Assembly: GCA_965237965.1 (NCBI GenBank)
Contig: CBDEGT010000002.1
Coordinates: forward strand, 124,001-188,000
Reading direction: 5' to 3'
Length of the DNA stretch: 64,000 bases
Source of the DNA: UBA2988 sp965237965
Lineage (GTDB): Bacteria; Gemmatimonadota; Gemmatimonadetes; Longimicrobiales; Gaopeijiaceae
Positions 25,398 to 34,152 of the stretch are shown here, one piece after another (within the stretch, counting starts at the first letter, position 1; each line of letters starts with the position of its first letter). The notes below the pieces were generated by a model. The model saw only the letters and a list, made by a program, of their open reading frames with translations, had not been told where the DNA came from and did not search any database. Position numbers and translations under genes: made by a program.

Positions 25398-25655
25398 GGC
25401 ACTTCCCTCCAGGAGAGAGATCACATCGCTCGGCAAGACGCCCCATACCTCGCTATTATAGAGGAGTCATGCGTTAGGCGCACGCAGTTGTGGTGCGGCT
25501 GGCGGACTGTCGGGGCTTTTGTCGGAGCCAGACCAACCTCCCCCTCGTGGCCGGTTCCGCCGGCTGCTATCGCGCTCCTCTCCGGGGTTCGGATCTTGCT
25601 CCAAGAGAGCGCCCGAGTCCCGTCCCCGGAAACATAGAGCTGAGCGCTTAGACCG
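25398..25655. promoter_or_regulatory. divergent intergenic region with a leader motif shared with two other sites
   Basis: Lies between soxC and the thrC fragment. It contains TATTATAGAGGAGTCATGCG followed by TTAGGCGCACGC (about 25454-25486). Related sequences occur at 45766-45800 and 47479-47510. No coding sequence recognised. Confidence 0.4.
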
Positions 25656-26033
25656 ATGAACGATCACGAGCGTCTGCCAGGAGCGACGCACCTGGAGTGC
25701 ACGGCCACCGGCGAGCGCGTCGACAGCGAACAGCTGGCTGGACTGTCAGCAGCGGGCAAACCGTTCTTCGCGCGGTATGACTTGGACCGGCTCACTCCCG
25801 GCTTCACACCCGATGCTCTTTCGTGCCGGAGCGCCGACCTGTGGCGGTACGAGGAGGTGCTTCCGGTCCGGGACCGCGGCGCGCAGATCCGGCTCGGCGA
25901 AGGGTGGACCCCGCTCATCGACGCCCCTCGAACGGCGGACCGGCTCGGTGTAGGCCGGGTGTGGGTGAAAGACGAGGGACAGAACCCGACCGGCAGCTTC
26001 AAGGCCCGTGGGCTTTGTCTCGCCGTCTCCTGA
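25656..26033 (+). pseudogene. thrC: threonine synthase, N-terminal third
   Basis: Reads MNDHERLPGATHLECTATGE, FFARYDLDRLTPGFTPDALS, LWRYEEVLPVRDRGAQIRLG, EGWTPLIDAPRTADRLGVGR, VWVKDEGQNPTGSFKARGL. The PLP-binding Lys is in GSFKARG. The family normally has 350-420 residues; here the frame ends at 26033, a few codons after that motif, where an ankyrin gene fragment begins. Threonine synthesis must rely on another copy if the organism makes threonine. Confidence 0.85.
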
Positions 26034-26034
26034 G

Positions 26035-27418
26035 CGCTCGAGCTGCGAGGGAGGCCAGCAGGAGGACTTCGAAGCGAGCCCGGCCCAGGTTCAGGCGGCG
26101 ATCCAGAAGCAGCGGGAGGTGGCGGCACGCGAGTATGTGGTGGAGGACAAGTACATGCTCGTGGAGGAGCGAACCCGGCGTGTGAACTCCGAGCAGCTTC
26201 GAGTGCTGCAACCCCGGCTTCCGGCCACCGAGGTCCAGGTAGGAAAGACGGGCGGTATGACTGCCCTCATCCTTGCCGCCCGCGAGGGGAACCTCGAGGC
26301 CGTCAGGGCTCTCCTGGACGGCGGCGCGAACGCCGACCAGGTCAGCGCGGGGACCGGCGCCAGCGCTCTCCTGACCGCGTCGTTGAACGGTCAATTCGAC
26401 GTGGCGCTCCTCCTCGTGGAGCGCGGTGCCGATCCGAACCTGAAGAACTGGCCCTGAAGGGGCAACGCCGCTGTTCGCCGTGATTCAGGCTCAGTGGCCG
26501 GGCACGCCGAACTATCCGCAGCCCCGGGCATTCCTTCTCCAGAAGGCCACGCACCACGAGCTCCTGGAGGCGCTTCTGGAGGCGGGCGCGGACCCGAACG
26601 TGGCGCTAGACCTGCACCCCTTCTACTGGGAGCAGGGCCGGATCGGGCTCGACATCCGCGGGGCGACCCCCTTTTGGCGCGCGGCGTTCGCGCGCGATCT
26701 GGAGGCCATGAAGCTGCTCGCCGCCTATGGCGCTGACCCTCACCAGCCGTCGGTCGTGGCGGAGGAGGTCATGATGCAGACCCGGCAGCGTGACGGCCGG
26801 CAGGAGGAGTCTTCCGTGCTGCAGCCCCTCCCAGAGGGAGCGTCGGACATGTATCCCATCCACGTTGCCTCCGGCGGGGGATACCTTGGAATCGGGGCCT
26901 CGATCGTCGAGGGAGTGCCGGACGGATTCCTTGCTGCCGTCAAGTATCTGATCGAGAAATTCGACGCCGACGTGAACGTGCCGGACGCTTGGGGCTACAC
27001 CCCCCTCCACTACGCCGCGACCAGAGGCGACAACGAGCTCGTCCAATACCTCGTGGACAAGGGTGCCGACGTGACGGCGATCTCCCGCCTGGGAATGAGC
27101 CCGATCGACATGACGCTAGGCGGCCAGCGCGGGTTCTTCGGGCAGGCGGCCCGTCCGGAGACAGAGGCGCTGCTCGAGAAGCTGGGATCGCCCCGGTTGT
27201 GCAAGGACCTGCACTTCGACGGCACCGGGACCGTCTGCCCGACGGCCGGAACCAGCCAGGTGGAGGCCATGTACGGCTACCCCACGACGCCCCTGCACCT
27301 GCGACCCTTCTCGGAGCGCTGGGGGTGGGTGGGCTGGGAGGAGCTCGAGGACGAGACGACCGAGCCGGTGACGAACGCGACGGACGTGCCGCCCCCCACC
27401 ACGGGAGGGAATCGCTAG
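26035..27418 (+). pseudogene. ankyrin-repeat protein, paralogue of the one at 11922-14903, 5' lost and frameshifted
   Basis: Begins without start inside ...RSSCEGGQQEDFEASPAQVQ at the thrC junction. N-terminal helix (IQKQREVAAREYVVEDKYML), repeats GGMTALILAAREGNLEAVRA and GASALLTASLNGQFDVALLL, stop at 26455-26457. A one-base shift near 26450 restores ATPLFAVIQAQWPGTPNYPQ, then HELLEALLEAGADPNVALDL, GYTPLHYAATRGDNELVQYL, ending TEPVTNATDVPPPTTGGNR. The order of repeats and the YLELLQALLEAGADPN-type block match the paralogue. A Cys-containing tail (LCKDLHFDGTGTVCPTAG) follows the repeats. Confidence 0.82.
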
Positions 27419-27449
27419 TCTGAAGCCGGCTCCTCCCGCACAGTATGGG

Positions 27450-27483
27450 AACGCGCCGCCCGTTCGTGGGCGGCGCGTTTCGT
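27450..27483 (+). terminator. strong intrinsic terminator after the ankyrin gene
   Basis: Perfect 12-bp stem AACGCGCCGCCC (27450-27461), loop GTTCGT, complement to 27479, then TTTCGT-like 3' side. It lies 32 bp after the ankyrin stop codon and fits plus-strand termination. Confidence 0.75.
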
Positions 27484-27713
27484 CTCGGGGGTGTGCCCAT
27501 AGGGCTTGGAACGCGCTAGATGTCCCTTCCCACCTCCACGGGCGGCTCCTCGCCGGGGTTGAGACCCCCGACACACCGACCCAGAACGTAGTGCGCGCCC
27601 GCGAGAACAGGCGGCCTCGGCCCCCCCAGGGACTTAGAAAGGTTGGGGGCGGGCCTGGACCCGGGGCCGGTGCGGAGAAGGGGATCGAGCCCGAGAAACC
27701 TGAAGGTGCGTGA
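27484..27713. other. intergenic region, no gene recognised
   Basis: A minus-strand frame ending VGGLNPGEEPPVEVGRDI (stop at about 27516) might be the tail of a lost gene, but it lacks a start and similarity I recognise. GC-rich, with a run of seven C at 27625-27631. Confidence 0.3.
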
Positions 27714-27905
27714 ATGAGCAACACGAGTCGGCGGGACCGGAATCAACGCAACGCAGTTGGTCTTCTCGGGACGGCGCTATACTTGACATGGGGCCGTGAT
27801 GATACGGATGCCATTTTCCTTGTAGCCCTCGCTCTAACGATAGTTGGCACCGCATTCATCGCATACAGTGGAAAGGGGAACGAGGTAGGATCAAAAGGTG
27901 TGTAA
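27714..27905 (+). CDS. small membrane protein (63 aa), 3' end formed by the IS256 terminus
   Basis: MSNTSRRDRNQRNAVGLLGT, then a hydrophobic first segment (AVGLLGTALYLTW, residues ~14-26) and a second (AIFLVALALTIVGTAFIAYS, ~33-52). The last residues (GSKGV) lie in the IS256 left end that begins near 27886, so the original C-terminus is altered by at most a few residues. Two-helix membrane protein of unknown role. Confidence 0.5.
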   Translation: MSNTSRRDRNQRNAVGLLGTALYLTWGRDDTDAIFLVALALTIVGTAFIAYSGKGNEVGSKGV

Positions 27906-29254
27906 AAAGAGAGGCGACGTACCTTTCCGCTGAGATTTAAACCAGCGAGCCCGGGTGACAGCCCGGGGAAAGGAACGTCGCCTCATGAGAGAGGATATCG
28001 CGGGACCCCAGGGTGCGTCCAGCAGGCCGATGTGGGAGACGCTCGAGGGGATGGTTAGGGAGAAGGCGCAGGAGTTCATCCAACAGATCATGGAGGAGGA
28101 AGTCACGGAGTTGTTAGGCCGGGAGAAGTCAGAGCGCAGGAGTACGGTGGACTCGGCCGAGGGCTACCGCAACGGATATGGCAAGCCGAGGCGGTTGGCG
28201 ATGAGCTCGGGCACGATCATGCTCCGACGCCCTCGGGTTCGGGGCGTCGAGGAGCGGTTCGAGAGTCGGGTGTTGCCGTTGTTCGCACGACGGACGAAGG
28301 AGCTGGGTGCTCTGCTTCCGGAGCTGTATCTGCACGGGCTGGCGGAGGGAGACTTCGAGCTGGCGATGCGGGGCCTGCTGGGCGAGGGGGCCCCGTTGTC
28401 GAAGTCTTCGATTCGGCGGCTGCGGGCGGGATGGACGGCGGAATTCGAGGAATGGTCGAAGCGCTCGCTGGCCGACCGTGAGGTCGTCTACGTCTGGGCG
28501 GACGGGATCTACGTGAAGGCGGGGCTCGAGCGGGACAAGGCAGCACTGCTGGTGGTTCTGGGCGCGATGCGAGACGGGACGAAGGAAGTGTTGGCCCTGA
28601 GATCGGGCTACCGAGAGTCGGTCGAGTCCTGGTCGGAGGTGTTGCGGGATCTGAAGGCACGCGGCATCGAGGCGCCCCGGCTTCTGATGGCGGACGGTAA
28701 CGCGGCGATCTGGGGCGCAGTACGGCAGGTATGGCCTGAGGCGGGCGAGCAACGGTGCTGGAACCACAAGATGAGGAACGTGCTGGACCGGCTGCCGCAG
28801 CGGGAGCAGAGCGAGGCGAAGGATCTTCTCAGGGCCGTGGTCTACGCACCGAGCCGGTCCGAGGCTGTGAAGGCCCGCGAAGTGTTCGCCAGGCGCTACA
28901 GGCCGTGGTATCCGAAGGCGGTGGACGTACTCGAGGACGACTGGGAGCGGATGGTGGCGTTCCACGACTTCCCCGAGGATCACTGGAAGCATCTACGCAC
29001 GACGAACGTGGTCGAGAGCCCGTTCGCTGCGGTACGGCTCAGGACGACGGCGGCGAAGCGATTCAAGCGGGTCGAGAGCGCTACGGCGCTGATCTGGAAG
29101 TTGCTCTTGGTGGCCGAGAAGCGCTTCCGAAGGCTCGACGCTCCTCACCTCCTCAAGGACGTGTTTGAAGGAAGGAAGTTCGAAGACGGAAAGCCCGTCT
29201 CAACCCAACAGCGGAAGAATGCCGCCTGATACGTTTACACACCTATTGACCCAA
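27886..29254 (+). mobile_element. IS256-type element (group I), complete copy
   Basis: Ends carry inverted AGGTGTGTAAA (27896-27906 and complement 29234-29244), with similarity extending outward (GGATCAAA / GGGTCAAT). Contents: one transposase. The left-end sequence AGAGAGGCGACGTACCTTTC recurs at 31130-31160 and 32035-32060, remains of other copies. No exact 8-bp target duplication is visible, and the right end abuts an IS3-type terminus, so recombination may have replaced one flank. Confidence 0.8.
27985..29229 (+). CDS. IS256-family transposase (group I)
   Basis: ~414 residues from ATG 27985 (AAAGGAACG upstream). Mutator-type DDE transposase: YVWADGIYVKAGLERDKAAL (D1), PRLLMADGNAAIWGAVRQVW (D2), CWNHKMRNVLDRLPQREQSE, and RTTNVVESPFAAVRLRTTAA (E). 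N-terminal part LLGREKSERRSTVDSAEGYR with YRNGYG is typical. Complete. An in-frame upstream codon at 27955 is less likely. Confidence 0.92.
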   Translation: MREDIAGPQGASSRPMWETLEGMVREKAQEFIQQIMEEEVTELLGREKSERRSTVDSAEGYRNGYGKPRRLAMSSGTIMLRRPRVRGVEERFESRVLPLFARRTKELGALLPELYLHGLAEGDFELAMRGLLGEGAPLSKSSIRRLRAGWTAEFEEWSKRSLADREVVYVWADGIYVKAGLERDKAALLVVLGAMRDGTKEVLALRSGYRESVESWSEVLRDLKARGIEAPRLLMADGNAAIWGAVRQVWPEAGEQRCWNHKMRNVLDRLPQREQSEAKDLLRAVVYAPSRSEAVKAREVFARRYRPWYPKAVDVLEDDWERMVAFHDFPEDHWKHLRTTNVVESPFAAVRLRTTAAKRFKRVESATALIWKLLLVAEKRFRRLDAPHLLKDVFEGRKFEDGKPVSTQQRKNAA

Positions 29255-29273
29255 CCTCTGGCGGTACCACTTC

Positions 29274-30305
29274 CTATGTTAGACCCAGAGCCACCGGCGG
29301 CCCCTGGAGCTGAGGCATCCTGAGGAACCAAGGCGAAGGTTTGATCGTCTCCGGGGCCGGGGGACGACCGCCGCAGGCGCTGTGGGGTCGGACGGTATTG
29401 TACAGTCTTCTCCACTGTTCTACGAGGACGACCGCCTCAGGCAGCGTGTAGAATATCTCGCCGTTCAGGAATTCGTCCCTTAGCTTGCCGTTGAAGCTCT
29501 CGTTGTAACCGTTCTCCCACGGACTACCGGGCTCGATGTAGAGCGTCTGCACACCTAGCCTGGCGAGCCACCGCCGCACGAGCTGGGCCGTGAACTCCGG
29601 ACCGTTGTCCGAACGTAGATGCTGGGGTGGACCGTGACGAACGAAGAGATCTACCAGCACCTCGAGTACGTCATGCGCTCGAGTCCTCCGTCCTACCTTG
29701 ATCGCCAGACATTGTCTCGTGTACTCGTCGAGCACTGTGAGCAGCTTCAGGGCTCGTCCGTCCGCGGTCCGTGTGCTCACGAAGTCATACGACCAGACAT
29801 GGTTATCGTGCAGCGGCCTGAGCCGGATACAGGAGCCGTCGTTCAGCCACAAGCGACCCCGCTTGGGTTGGCGTTTGGGCACTTTCAGGCCCTCTCGACG
29901 CCAGATCCGCTCCACCCGCTTGTGGTTCACGGACCAACCCTCGATGCGCAGCAGGTTCGTCACCTGCCGGTATCCGTAGCGACCGAAACGGCTCGCCAGC
30001 CGCACCACGTCTTCTAGGAGCGCTGCCTCGTCGGAACGCACCTTCCTGATCCGGCGTTGCGTCGTCCGTGGCTGGCCCAGCACCCGGCACGCGCGCCTCT
30101 CTCCCACCCCGAGCCGCTGACGTGCATGCACCACACACCTCCGTCGGCGCTCGGGGCTCAGAAGTTTCCCTTGGCCGCTTCCTCCAGGATCAGCTTGTCC
30201 ACCGTCAGGTTCGCCACCGCCCGCTTCAGGTGTGCGTTCTCTCGCTCCAGTTCCTTGAACTTGCGCGCCTGATCCACCCCCATTCCCCCAAATTCCTTCC
30301 GCCAC
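29274..30305 (-). CDS. IS3-type transposase OrfB (group I), intact
   Basis: The functional part starts about residue 50 of this frame (SPERRRRCVVHARQRLGVGE): HTH_21 region (RFGRYGYRQVTNLLRIEGWS, VNHKRVERIWRREGLKVP) and rve core with D1 in HVWSYDFVSTRTADGR, D2 in HLRSDNGPEFTAQLVRRW and E in GYNESFNGKLRDEFLNGEI. It ends PWFLRMPQLQGPPVALGLT. The frame overlaps orfA by about 150 bases, as required for -1 frameshifting to an OrfAB fusion. Confidence 0.9.
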   Translation of the reverse strand: MAEGIWGNGGGSGAQVQGTGARERTPEAGGGEPDGGQADPGGSGQGKLLSPERRRRCVVHARQRLGVGERRACRVLGQPRTTQRRIRKVRSDEAALLEDVVRLASRFGRYGYRQVTNLLRIEGWSVNHKRVERIWRREGLKVPKRQPKRGRLWLNDGSCIRLRPLHDNHVWSYDFVSTRTADGRALKLLTVLDEYTRQCLAIKVGRRTRAHDVLEVLVDLFVRHGPPQHLRSDNGPEFTAQLVRRWLARLGVQTLYIEPGSPWENGYNESFNGKLRDEFLNGEIFYTLPEAVVLVEQWRRLYNTVRPHSACGGRPPAPETIKPSPWFLRMPQLQGPPVALGLT

Positions 30306-30436
30306 CGGTAGTACGTCTGCTCGCTGATCCCGAGCTCACGGCTCACCATCGCTGCCGTCTTCCCCCTCGCCAGCCCAACTTCAGCCTCTCTCAGTGCCGT
30401 AATGATCTGCTCCGGCGTGTGCCGTCTCCTCCCCAT
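30158..30436 (-). CDS. IS3-type transposase OrfA (group I), intact
   Basis: 92 residues: MGRRRHTPEQIITALREAEV, GISEQTYYRWRKEFGGMGVD, then a leucine zipper (KFKELERENAHLKRAVANLT) ending LILEEAAKGNF. Helix-turn-helix DNA-binding subunit. Intact reference for the frameshifted copy at 6650-6933 and the truncated one at 35201-35446. Confidence 0.9.
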   Translation of the reverse strand: MGRRRHTPEQIITALREAEVGLARGKTAAMVSRELGISEQTYYRWRKEFGGMGVDQARKFKELERENAHLKRAVANLTVDKLILEEAAKGNF

Positions 30437-30507
30437 TGCTGACCTCCCTGTAGCTGCGACCAGATGCCCGATCCTAACATCCGCACTGGTCTCGTTTCAG
30501 GGGGTCA

Positions 30508-30846
30508 CGTCACGGCCTCGAGGGAGGTGCTATCTGGTTCGATGCGTTCATGGAACGTCCGCGCAGACTGCTCATCGAGATTCTCCGGTGGTCCGCTGCG
30601 GGAGGCGCTTCCGTGTTGAACTACATGGAAGCCCGGGAGCTGTTGGTTAGGAACAAGCGCATCGTGGCCGTGCGGACCTTGGATCGATTGAAGGGTGAGG
30701 AACGTGAGTTCAGGACCCACGCGGTGATCAACGCCGCTGGTCCCTGGGCACCGGAAGTCGCGAGAAGGTTCGGATTCGGTAAGACAAACCTGGATCCGCC
30801 CTCGCTTGCGTACAATGTGCTCCTCAACAGGTCACGTCCGGACGGC
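30508..30846 (+). pseudogene. glpD: FAD-dependent glycerol-3-phosphate dehydrogenase-like fragment
   Basis: ~110 residues: GLEGGAIWFDAFMERPRRLL, IEILRWSAAGGASVLNYMEA, RTHAVINAAGPWAPEVARRF, PSLAYNVLLNRSRP. This matches the middle of GlpD/DAO-type oxidases (substrate-binding start and INAAGPW motif). The N-terminal FAD motif and C-terminal half are missing: IS3 copy 2 abuts the left side and an IS256 scrap the right. Confidence 0.65.
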
Positions 30847-31201
30847 GAAGCGCTCGCTTCCAGATCAGCGCCGTAGCGCTCTCGACCCGCTTGAATCCGC
30901 GATTGGGCGGCCGAGGAGACGAATCATCCGCGCGAGGTCATCGAAGCGGCCCTCGCACATGTGGTCCAGAACAGGGTCGAGGCGGCCTACAGGCGCACGG
31001 ACCTGTTCGAGCGCCGACGCCGGCTTATGGACGACTGGGAGGCGACCTGCGGAACCGCGCCCTCCTCGCCGTCGCCTACGACGCGATACAGCGCCCCGGT
31101 CACCTCGGCGTTCTCACTCGCTCCAAATCTCAGCGGAAAGGTACGTCGCCTCTCTTTTTTGCACACCTTTTGATATCCTCTCTCATGAGGCGACGTTCCT
31201 T
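30847..31201. mobile_element. patchwork of mobile-element scraps
   Basis: In order: ~50 bp antisense of the IS256 group I transposase (30850-30902, matching 29055-29105); the 3' end of a P4-type integrase (30905-31050); a short frame NRALLAVAYDAIQRP like the start of another tyrosine recombinase (31052-31095); ~25 bp of the IS256 group II transposase (GGTCACCTCGGCGTTCTCAC, as at 48772); an IS256 group I left end (31125-31173, minus); and a 28-bp piece of the start of another IS256 group I transposase (31174-31201). None is functional. Confidence 0.7.
30905..31050 (+). pseudogene. P4-type integrase, C-terminal scrap with the catalytic Tyr
   Basis: Reads HPREVIEAALAHVVQNRVEA, AYRRTDLFERRRRLMDDWEA: the last catalytic His (LAHVV) and the nucleophile Tyr (AAYRRTDLF) of a P4-type integrase. 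It lacks everything upstream. It could be the lost 3' end of the integrase at 35692-36500, which stops before this region. Confidence 0.7.
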
Positions 31202-31560
31202 TCAAGCGTTCGGCGGGTCCGTGAGGATGGCGTCGGAGCTAGTGGCGGTTTGATACCTTGCGCGAACGTGCGTGGCCTGACCCCATCGCTGTAGCAATTC
31301 GACAGGGGCAATAGGATCAGGCGGTCGCGGTGCACCGCGACAGTTCTCCCCCGCGCCATCATCCGGGAGGCCGCACTCACGCTTCGCTCCAGTCTGCTCG
31401 GTAGCCAGCGCCATCACAGCTTGGCCGAACGCTTACGTCCTGAGCGTCTTTGAGCGTCCAACTACATCCCGTTCAGAAAGAGGGGTTTAATAAGGGGATG
31501 AAGGGACAGTGAGTAGTTATAAATATATGTATATCAATCCTTTATAAGAATATTGTCGTA
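31202..31560. other. no gene recognised; AT-rich stretch at 31490-31556
   Basis: 31202-31480 has only weak frames on both strands. 31490-31556 is far richer in A/T than the rest of the window (GTTATAAATATATGTATATC at 31515-31534). This may be foreign DNA or part of an island border. Confidence 0.35.
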
Positions 31561-31614
31561 GCTGATGCAGGAATGCGCAGACTATCTGGACCGGCTCAAA
31601 GGCTGGTGAAGATG
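31561..31614 (+). pseudogene. integrase 3'-end scrap
   Basis: LMQECADYLDRLKGW followed by a stop is the usual C-terminal tail of P4-type integrases. The core GCAGACTATCTGGACCGG recurs at 35553-35570, also at a junction. Confidence 0.5.
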
Positions 31615-31840
31615 CCGATGCCAGTACTGACGTAGCCGCCTCGGCAGGGGCCGGTTGACTTGGAACGCTGTGACTGGGAGCTCTTCGCCCGTGAGCAGCT
31701 CGACGATCCCGGTTTGTATCGTTTCAGGGCATCAAAGAGGGTGTGGGGTGGTTCGTGCTCAGCTTCGAGAACCAGGTCAGCTCCGCGAACTGCGACTTAG
31801 ATGCCGGTTTCCCGCGCGAGGCGCAGCATTCCTGTCGCAC
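31615..31840. other. remnant with two short protein-like frames, unidentified
   Basis: Plus-strand readings CDWELFAREQLDDPGLYRF and, one frame away, QGIKEGVGWFVLSFENQVSS look like parts of one gene separated by a frameshift near 31722. I do not recognise the family. Confidence 0.3.
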
Positions 31841-32081
31841 TCATATCCGTCCGTAGCCTCCTCCTCCAGGATGCCCTGAATCAACTCCTGGGCCCGCTCC
31901 CGTACCCAACCCTCAAGCACCTCCCGCGTCGTCCCGGTGGACTCACTCCCCACTCCCGCGATATCCTCTCTCATGAGGCGACGTCCCTTTCCCCGGGCTG
32001 TCACCCGGGCTCGCTGGTTTAAATCTCAGCGGAAAGGTACGTCGCCTCTCTTTTTACACACCCTTTGATCCTAGCTCCGGC
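31841..32081 (-). mobile_element. IS256-type element (group I), left-end remnant
   Basis: Minus strand. Left terminus GGGTGTGTAAAAAGAGAGGC (complement, ending about 32073) and the start of the transposase, MREDIAGVGSESTGTTREVL...ERAQELIQGILEEEAT, breaking off near 31850. Diverged from the full copy at 27886-29254 after the first seven residues, so from a different element. Confidence 0.75.
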
Positions 32082-32181
32082 CGGAGATCCCAACAGTCTA
32101 GTCCAGAGAGACCTTGTAGGTGTTCTTTGGGGGCAGTATGAAGTAAGTGTTTATCTCACTGACCACGACAGGAATTAGGCC

Positions 32182-33735
32182 ATGTGGCTCTGGGTTGTAG
32201 GACTCGCGGTGGTGGTAGTCGTGCTCTACGACGTTCTCCAGAAGCGACACGCCATTCTTCGAAGTTTTCCCATCATTGGCCACTTCCGATATATCCTGGA
32301 AGCGATCGGCCCCGAGTTGAGGCAGTACATCGTCACGGACAATGACGAGGAGCGGCCCTTCAGTCGGGACCAACGGAGGTGGGTCTACGCATCGAGTAAG
32401 AAGGCCAACAACTACTTCGGGTTCGGCACGGACAACGACCTCGAAGGGACGTCCAACTACGTCATCGTCAAGCATCAGGTCATGGGTACGGGGCAATCTG
32501 CGGTCGGAAAGGCCTTCGGGAAGGCAGGATGCGACGAGACCTATCCGCTTCCATGCGCTAAGATTCTGGGCGGTGCTCGAGGGCGGGCACGGTCCTTCCG
32601 CCCCGACTCGGCCGTGAACATCTCCGCGATGAGCTTCGGCTCGTTGTCGAGCGCCGCGGTCAGTGCAATGAACCAGGGTGCCAGGATTGCGGGATGCCTC
32701 CAAAACACAGGCGAAGGGGGAATCTCCCCATATCATCGGCAGGGCGGCGCTCTGATCTGGCAGTTGGGGACGGGTTATTTCGGTTGCCGCTCGAAAACCG
32801 GTGGCTTCGACATGAACTTATTCCTGGATCAGATCGACATGAGCCCCGTTCAGGCGGTGGAAATCAAGCTTAGCCAAGGGGCCAAGCCTGGCCTCGGAGG
32901 ATTGCTTCCAGGCGCCAAGGTCACGAGGGAGATCGCCGGGATTCGGGGCGTTCCCGTGGGCGAGGACGTGTTCAGTCCGGCCCGGCACTCCGCCTTCGGG
33001 GGCGTCGATGAAATGCTGGATTTCGTGGAAATGTTGGCCGACGCGACCGGGCTACCCATAGGCATCAAATCCGCGGTCGGGGAGCACCACTTCTGGGAGG
33101 AGCTGGCGAACCTCATGTCGAGGAGGGATCGGGGGGTCGACTTCATCTCCATCGATGGGGGAGAGGGCGGGACCGGGGCCGCCCCCCTCGCGTTCTCTGA
33201 TCACGTGGCGTTGCCCTTCAAGGTTGGATTCAGCCGTGTGTATCGAATTCTCGCCGAGGCGGGAATCCACGAGGATGTCGTCCTCATGGGGTCGGGTAAA
33301 CTGGGTCTACCGGCCAACGCGATGGTCGCCTTTGCGCTCGGGTGCGACACGATCAACGTGGCACGCGAGGCAATGATGGCCGTCGGATGCATCCAGGCCC
33401 AGAGGTGCCATACGGGACGCTGCCCCACCGGAGTGGCGACCCAGAATCGTTGGTTGGTGCGGGGCTTGGATCCGACCTCGAAGGCCGCCCGCCTGGCCAA
33501 CTATGTGATCACGCTTCGAAAGGAGATTCTACAACTGACCCGCGTGAGTGGCGCAGAGCATCCGGGCCTCCTGTCGGGGGACATGATCGAGATCCTGGAT
33601 GGGCGTTTTGCATCCGCTACGCTCACCGAGCTTTTCGGGTACCGCTCGGGATGGGGTTTCCCCTCCGAGGAGGACCGGCACGAAATCGTGCAGATGATGG
33701 AGGCCCCCGCCCGAATGAGGTCCCCGCCCGTATGA
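32182..33735 (+). CDS. membrane-anchored FMN-binding glutamate-synthase-like protein
   Basis: 517 residues. One N-terminal membrane helix (MWLWVVGLAVVVVVLYDVL), then a GltB central/FMN domain: NISAMSFGSLSSAAVSAMNQ, GARIAGCLQNTGEGGISPYH, QAVEIKLSQGAKPGLGGLLP, DFISIDGGEGGTGAAPLAFS, VVLMGSGKLGLPANAMVAFA. The cysteine cluster AVGCIQAQRCHTGRCPTGVA corresponds to the Fe-S ligands of glutamate synthase. The glutaminase domain is absent, as in the stand-alone FMN-binding glutamate synthase family, whose substrate is not established. Start: ATG after GGAATTAGGCC. Intact. Confidence 0.88.
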   Translation: MWLWVVGLAVVVVVLYDVLQKRHAILRSFPIIGHFRYILEAIGPELRQYIVTDNDEERPFSRDQRRWVYASSKKANNYFGFGTDNDLEGTSNYVIVKHQVMGTGQSAVGKAFGKAGCDETYPLPCAKILGGARGRARSFRPDSAVNISAMSFGSLSSAAVSAMNQGARIAGCLQNTGEGGISPYHRQGGALIWQLGTGYFGCRSKTGGFDMNLFLDQIDMSPVQAVEIKLSQGAKPGLGGLLPGAKVTREIAGIRGVPVGEDVFSPARHSAFGGVDEMLDFVEMLADATGLPIGIKSAVGEHHFWEELANLMSRRDRGVDFISIDGGEGGTGAAPLAFSDHVALPFKVGFSRVYRILAEAGIHEDVVLMGSGKLGLPANAMVAFALGCDTINVAREAMMAVGCIQAQRCHTGRCPTGVATQNRWLVRGLDPTSKAARLANYVITLRKEILQLTRVSGAEHPGLLSGDMIEILDGRFASATLTELFGYRSGWGFPSEEDRHEIVQMMEAPARMRSPPV

Positions 33736-33742
33736 GGTCACC

Positions 33743-34152
33743 CTAGTAGCGATAAGTATCCGGCTTATACGGCCCTCCCTTGTCCACGCCGATGTAGCCC
33801 GCCTGCTCGTCCGAAAGCTCGGTGAGCCGGGCGTCCAACTTATCGAGGTGGAGCCGCGCGATCTTCTCGTCCAGAATCTTTGGGAGTACATAGACCTTCT
33901 TTTCGTACGAGTCTCGGTTCCTGGCGAGTTCGATCTGTGCGATCACCTGATCGGTGAAGCTCGCCGACATGACGAAACTCGGATGGCCTGTGGCGCATCC
34001 CAGGTTGAGCAGACGCCCCTCGGCAAGGATCATCACGCTGTGCCCGTCCGGGAAGATCCACTCATCGTACTGCGGCTTGACGTTCTCCCTCTGGACGCCG
34101 GGCATCCGTTCCAGGGCAGCCATTTCGATCTCGTTGTCGAAGTGGATGCTTA
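33743..34152 (-). pseudogene. ahcY: S-adenosylhomocysteinase, C-terminal ~135 residues
   Basis: IHFDNEIEMAALERMPGVQR, ENVKPQYDEWIFPDGHSVMI, LAEGRLLNLGCATGHPSFVM, SASFTDQVIAQIELARNRDS, ending GGPYKPDTYRY at a normal stop. This is the highly conserved C-terminus of SAH hydrolase with the Lys-Pro-x-Tyr-Arg-Tyr end. The N-terminal substrate domain and most of the NAD domain are lost at 34153, where an exonuclease fragment begins on the other strand. Confidence 0.88.

Larger units (their letters stand above)
29255..30507 (-). mobile_element. IS3-type element (group I), copy 2, apparently complete genes
   Basis: Holds orfA (30158-30436) and orfB (29274-30305). The right terminus CTCGTTTCAGGGGGTCA ends at 30507 and lies in a glpD-like gene. 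The left end shares an exact 36-bp match (29259-29294) with a solitary terminus at 48041-48076. The outermost bases of the left end seem replaced by the IS256 terminus, so mobility is doubtful. Confidence 0.8.
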
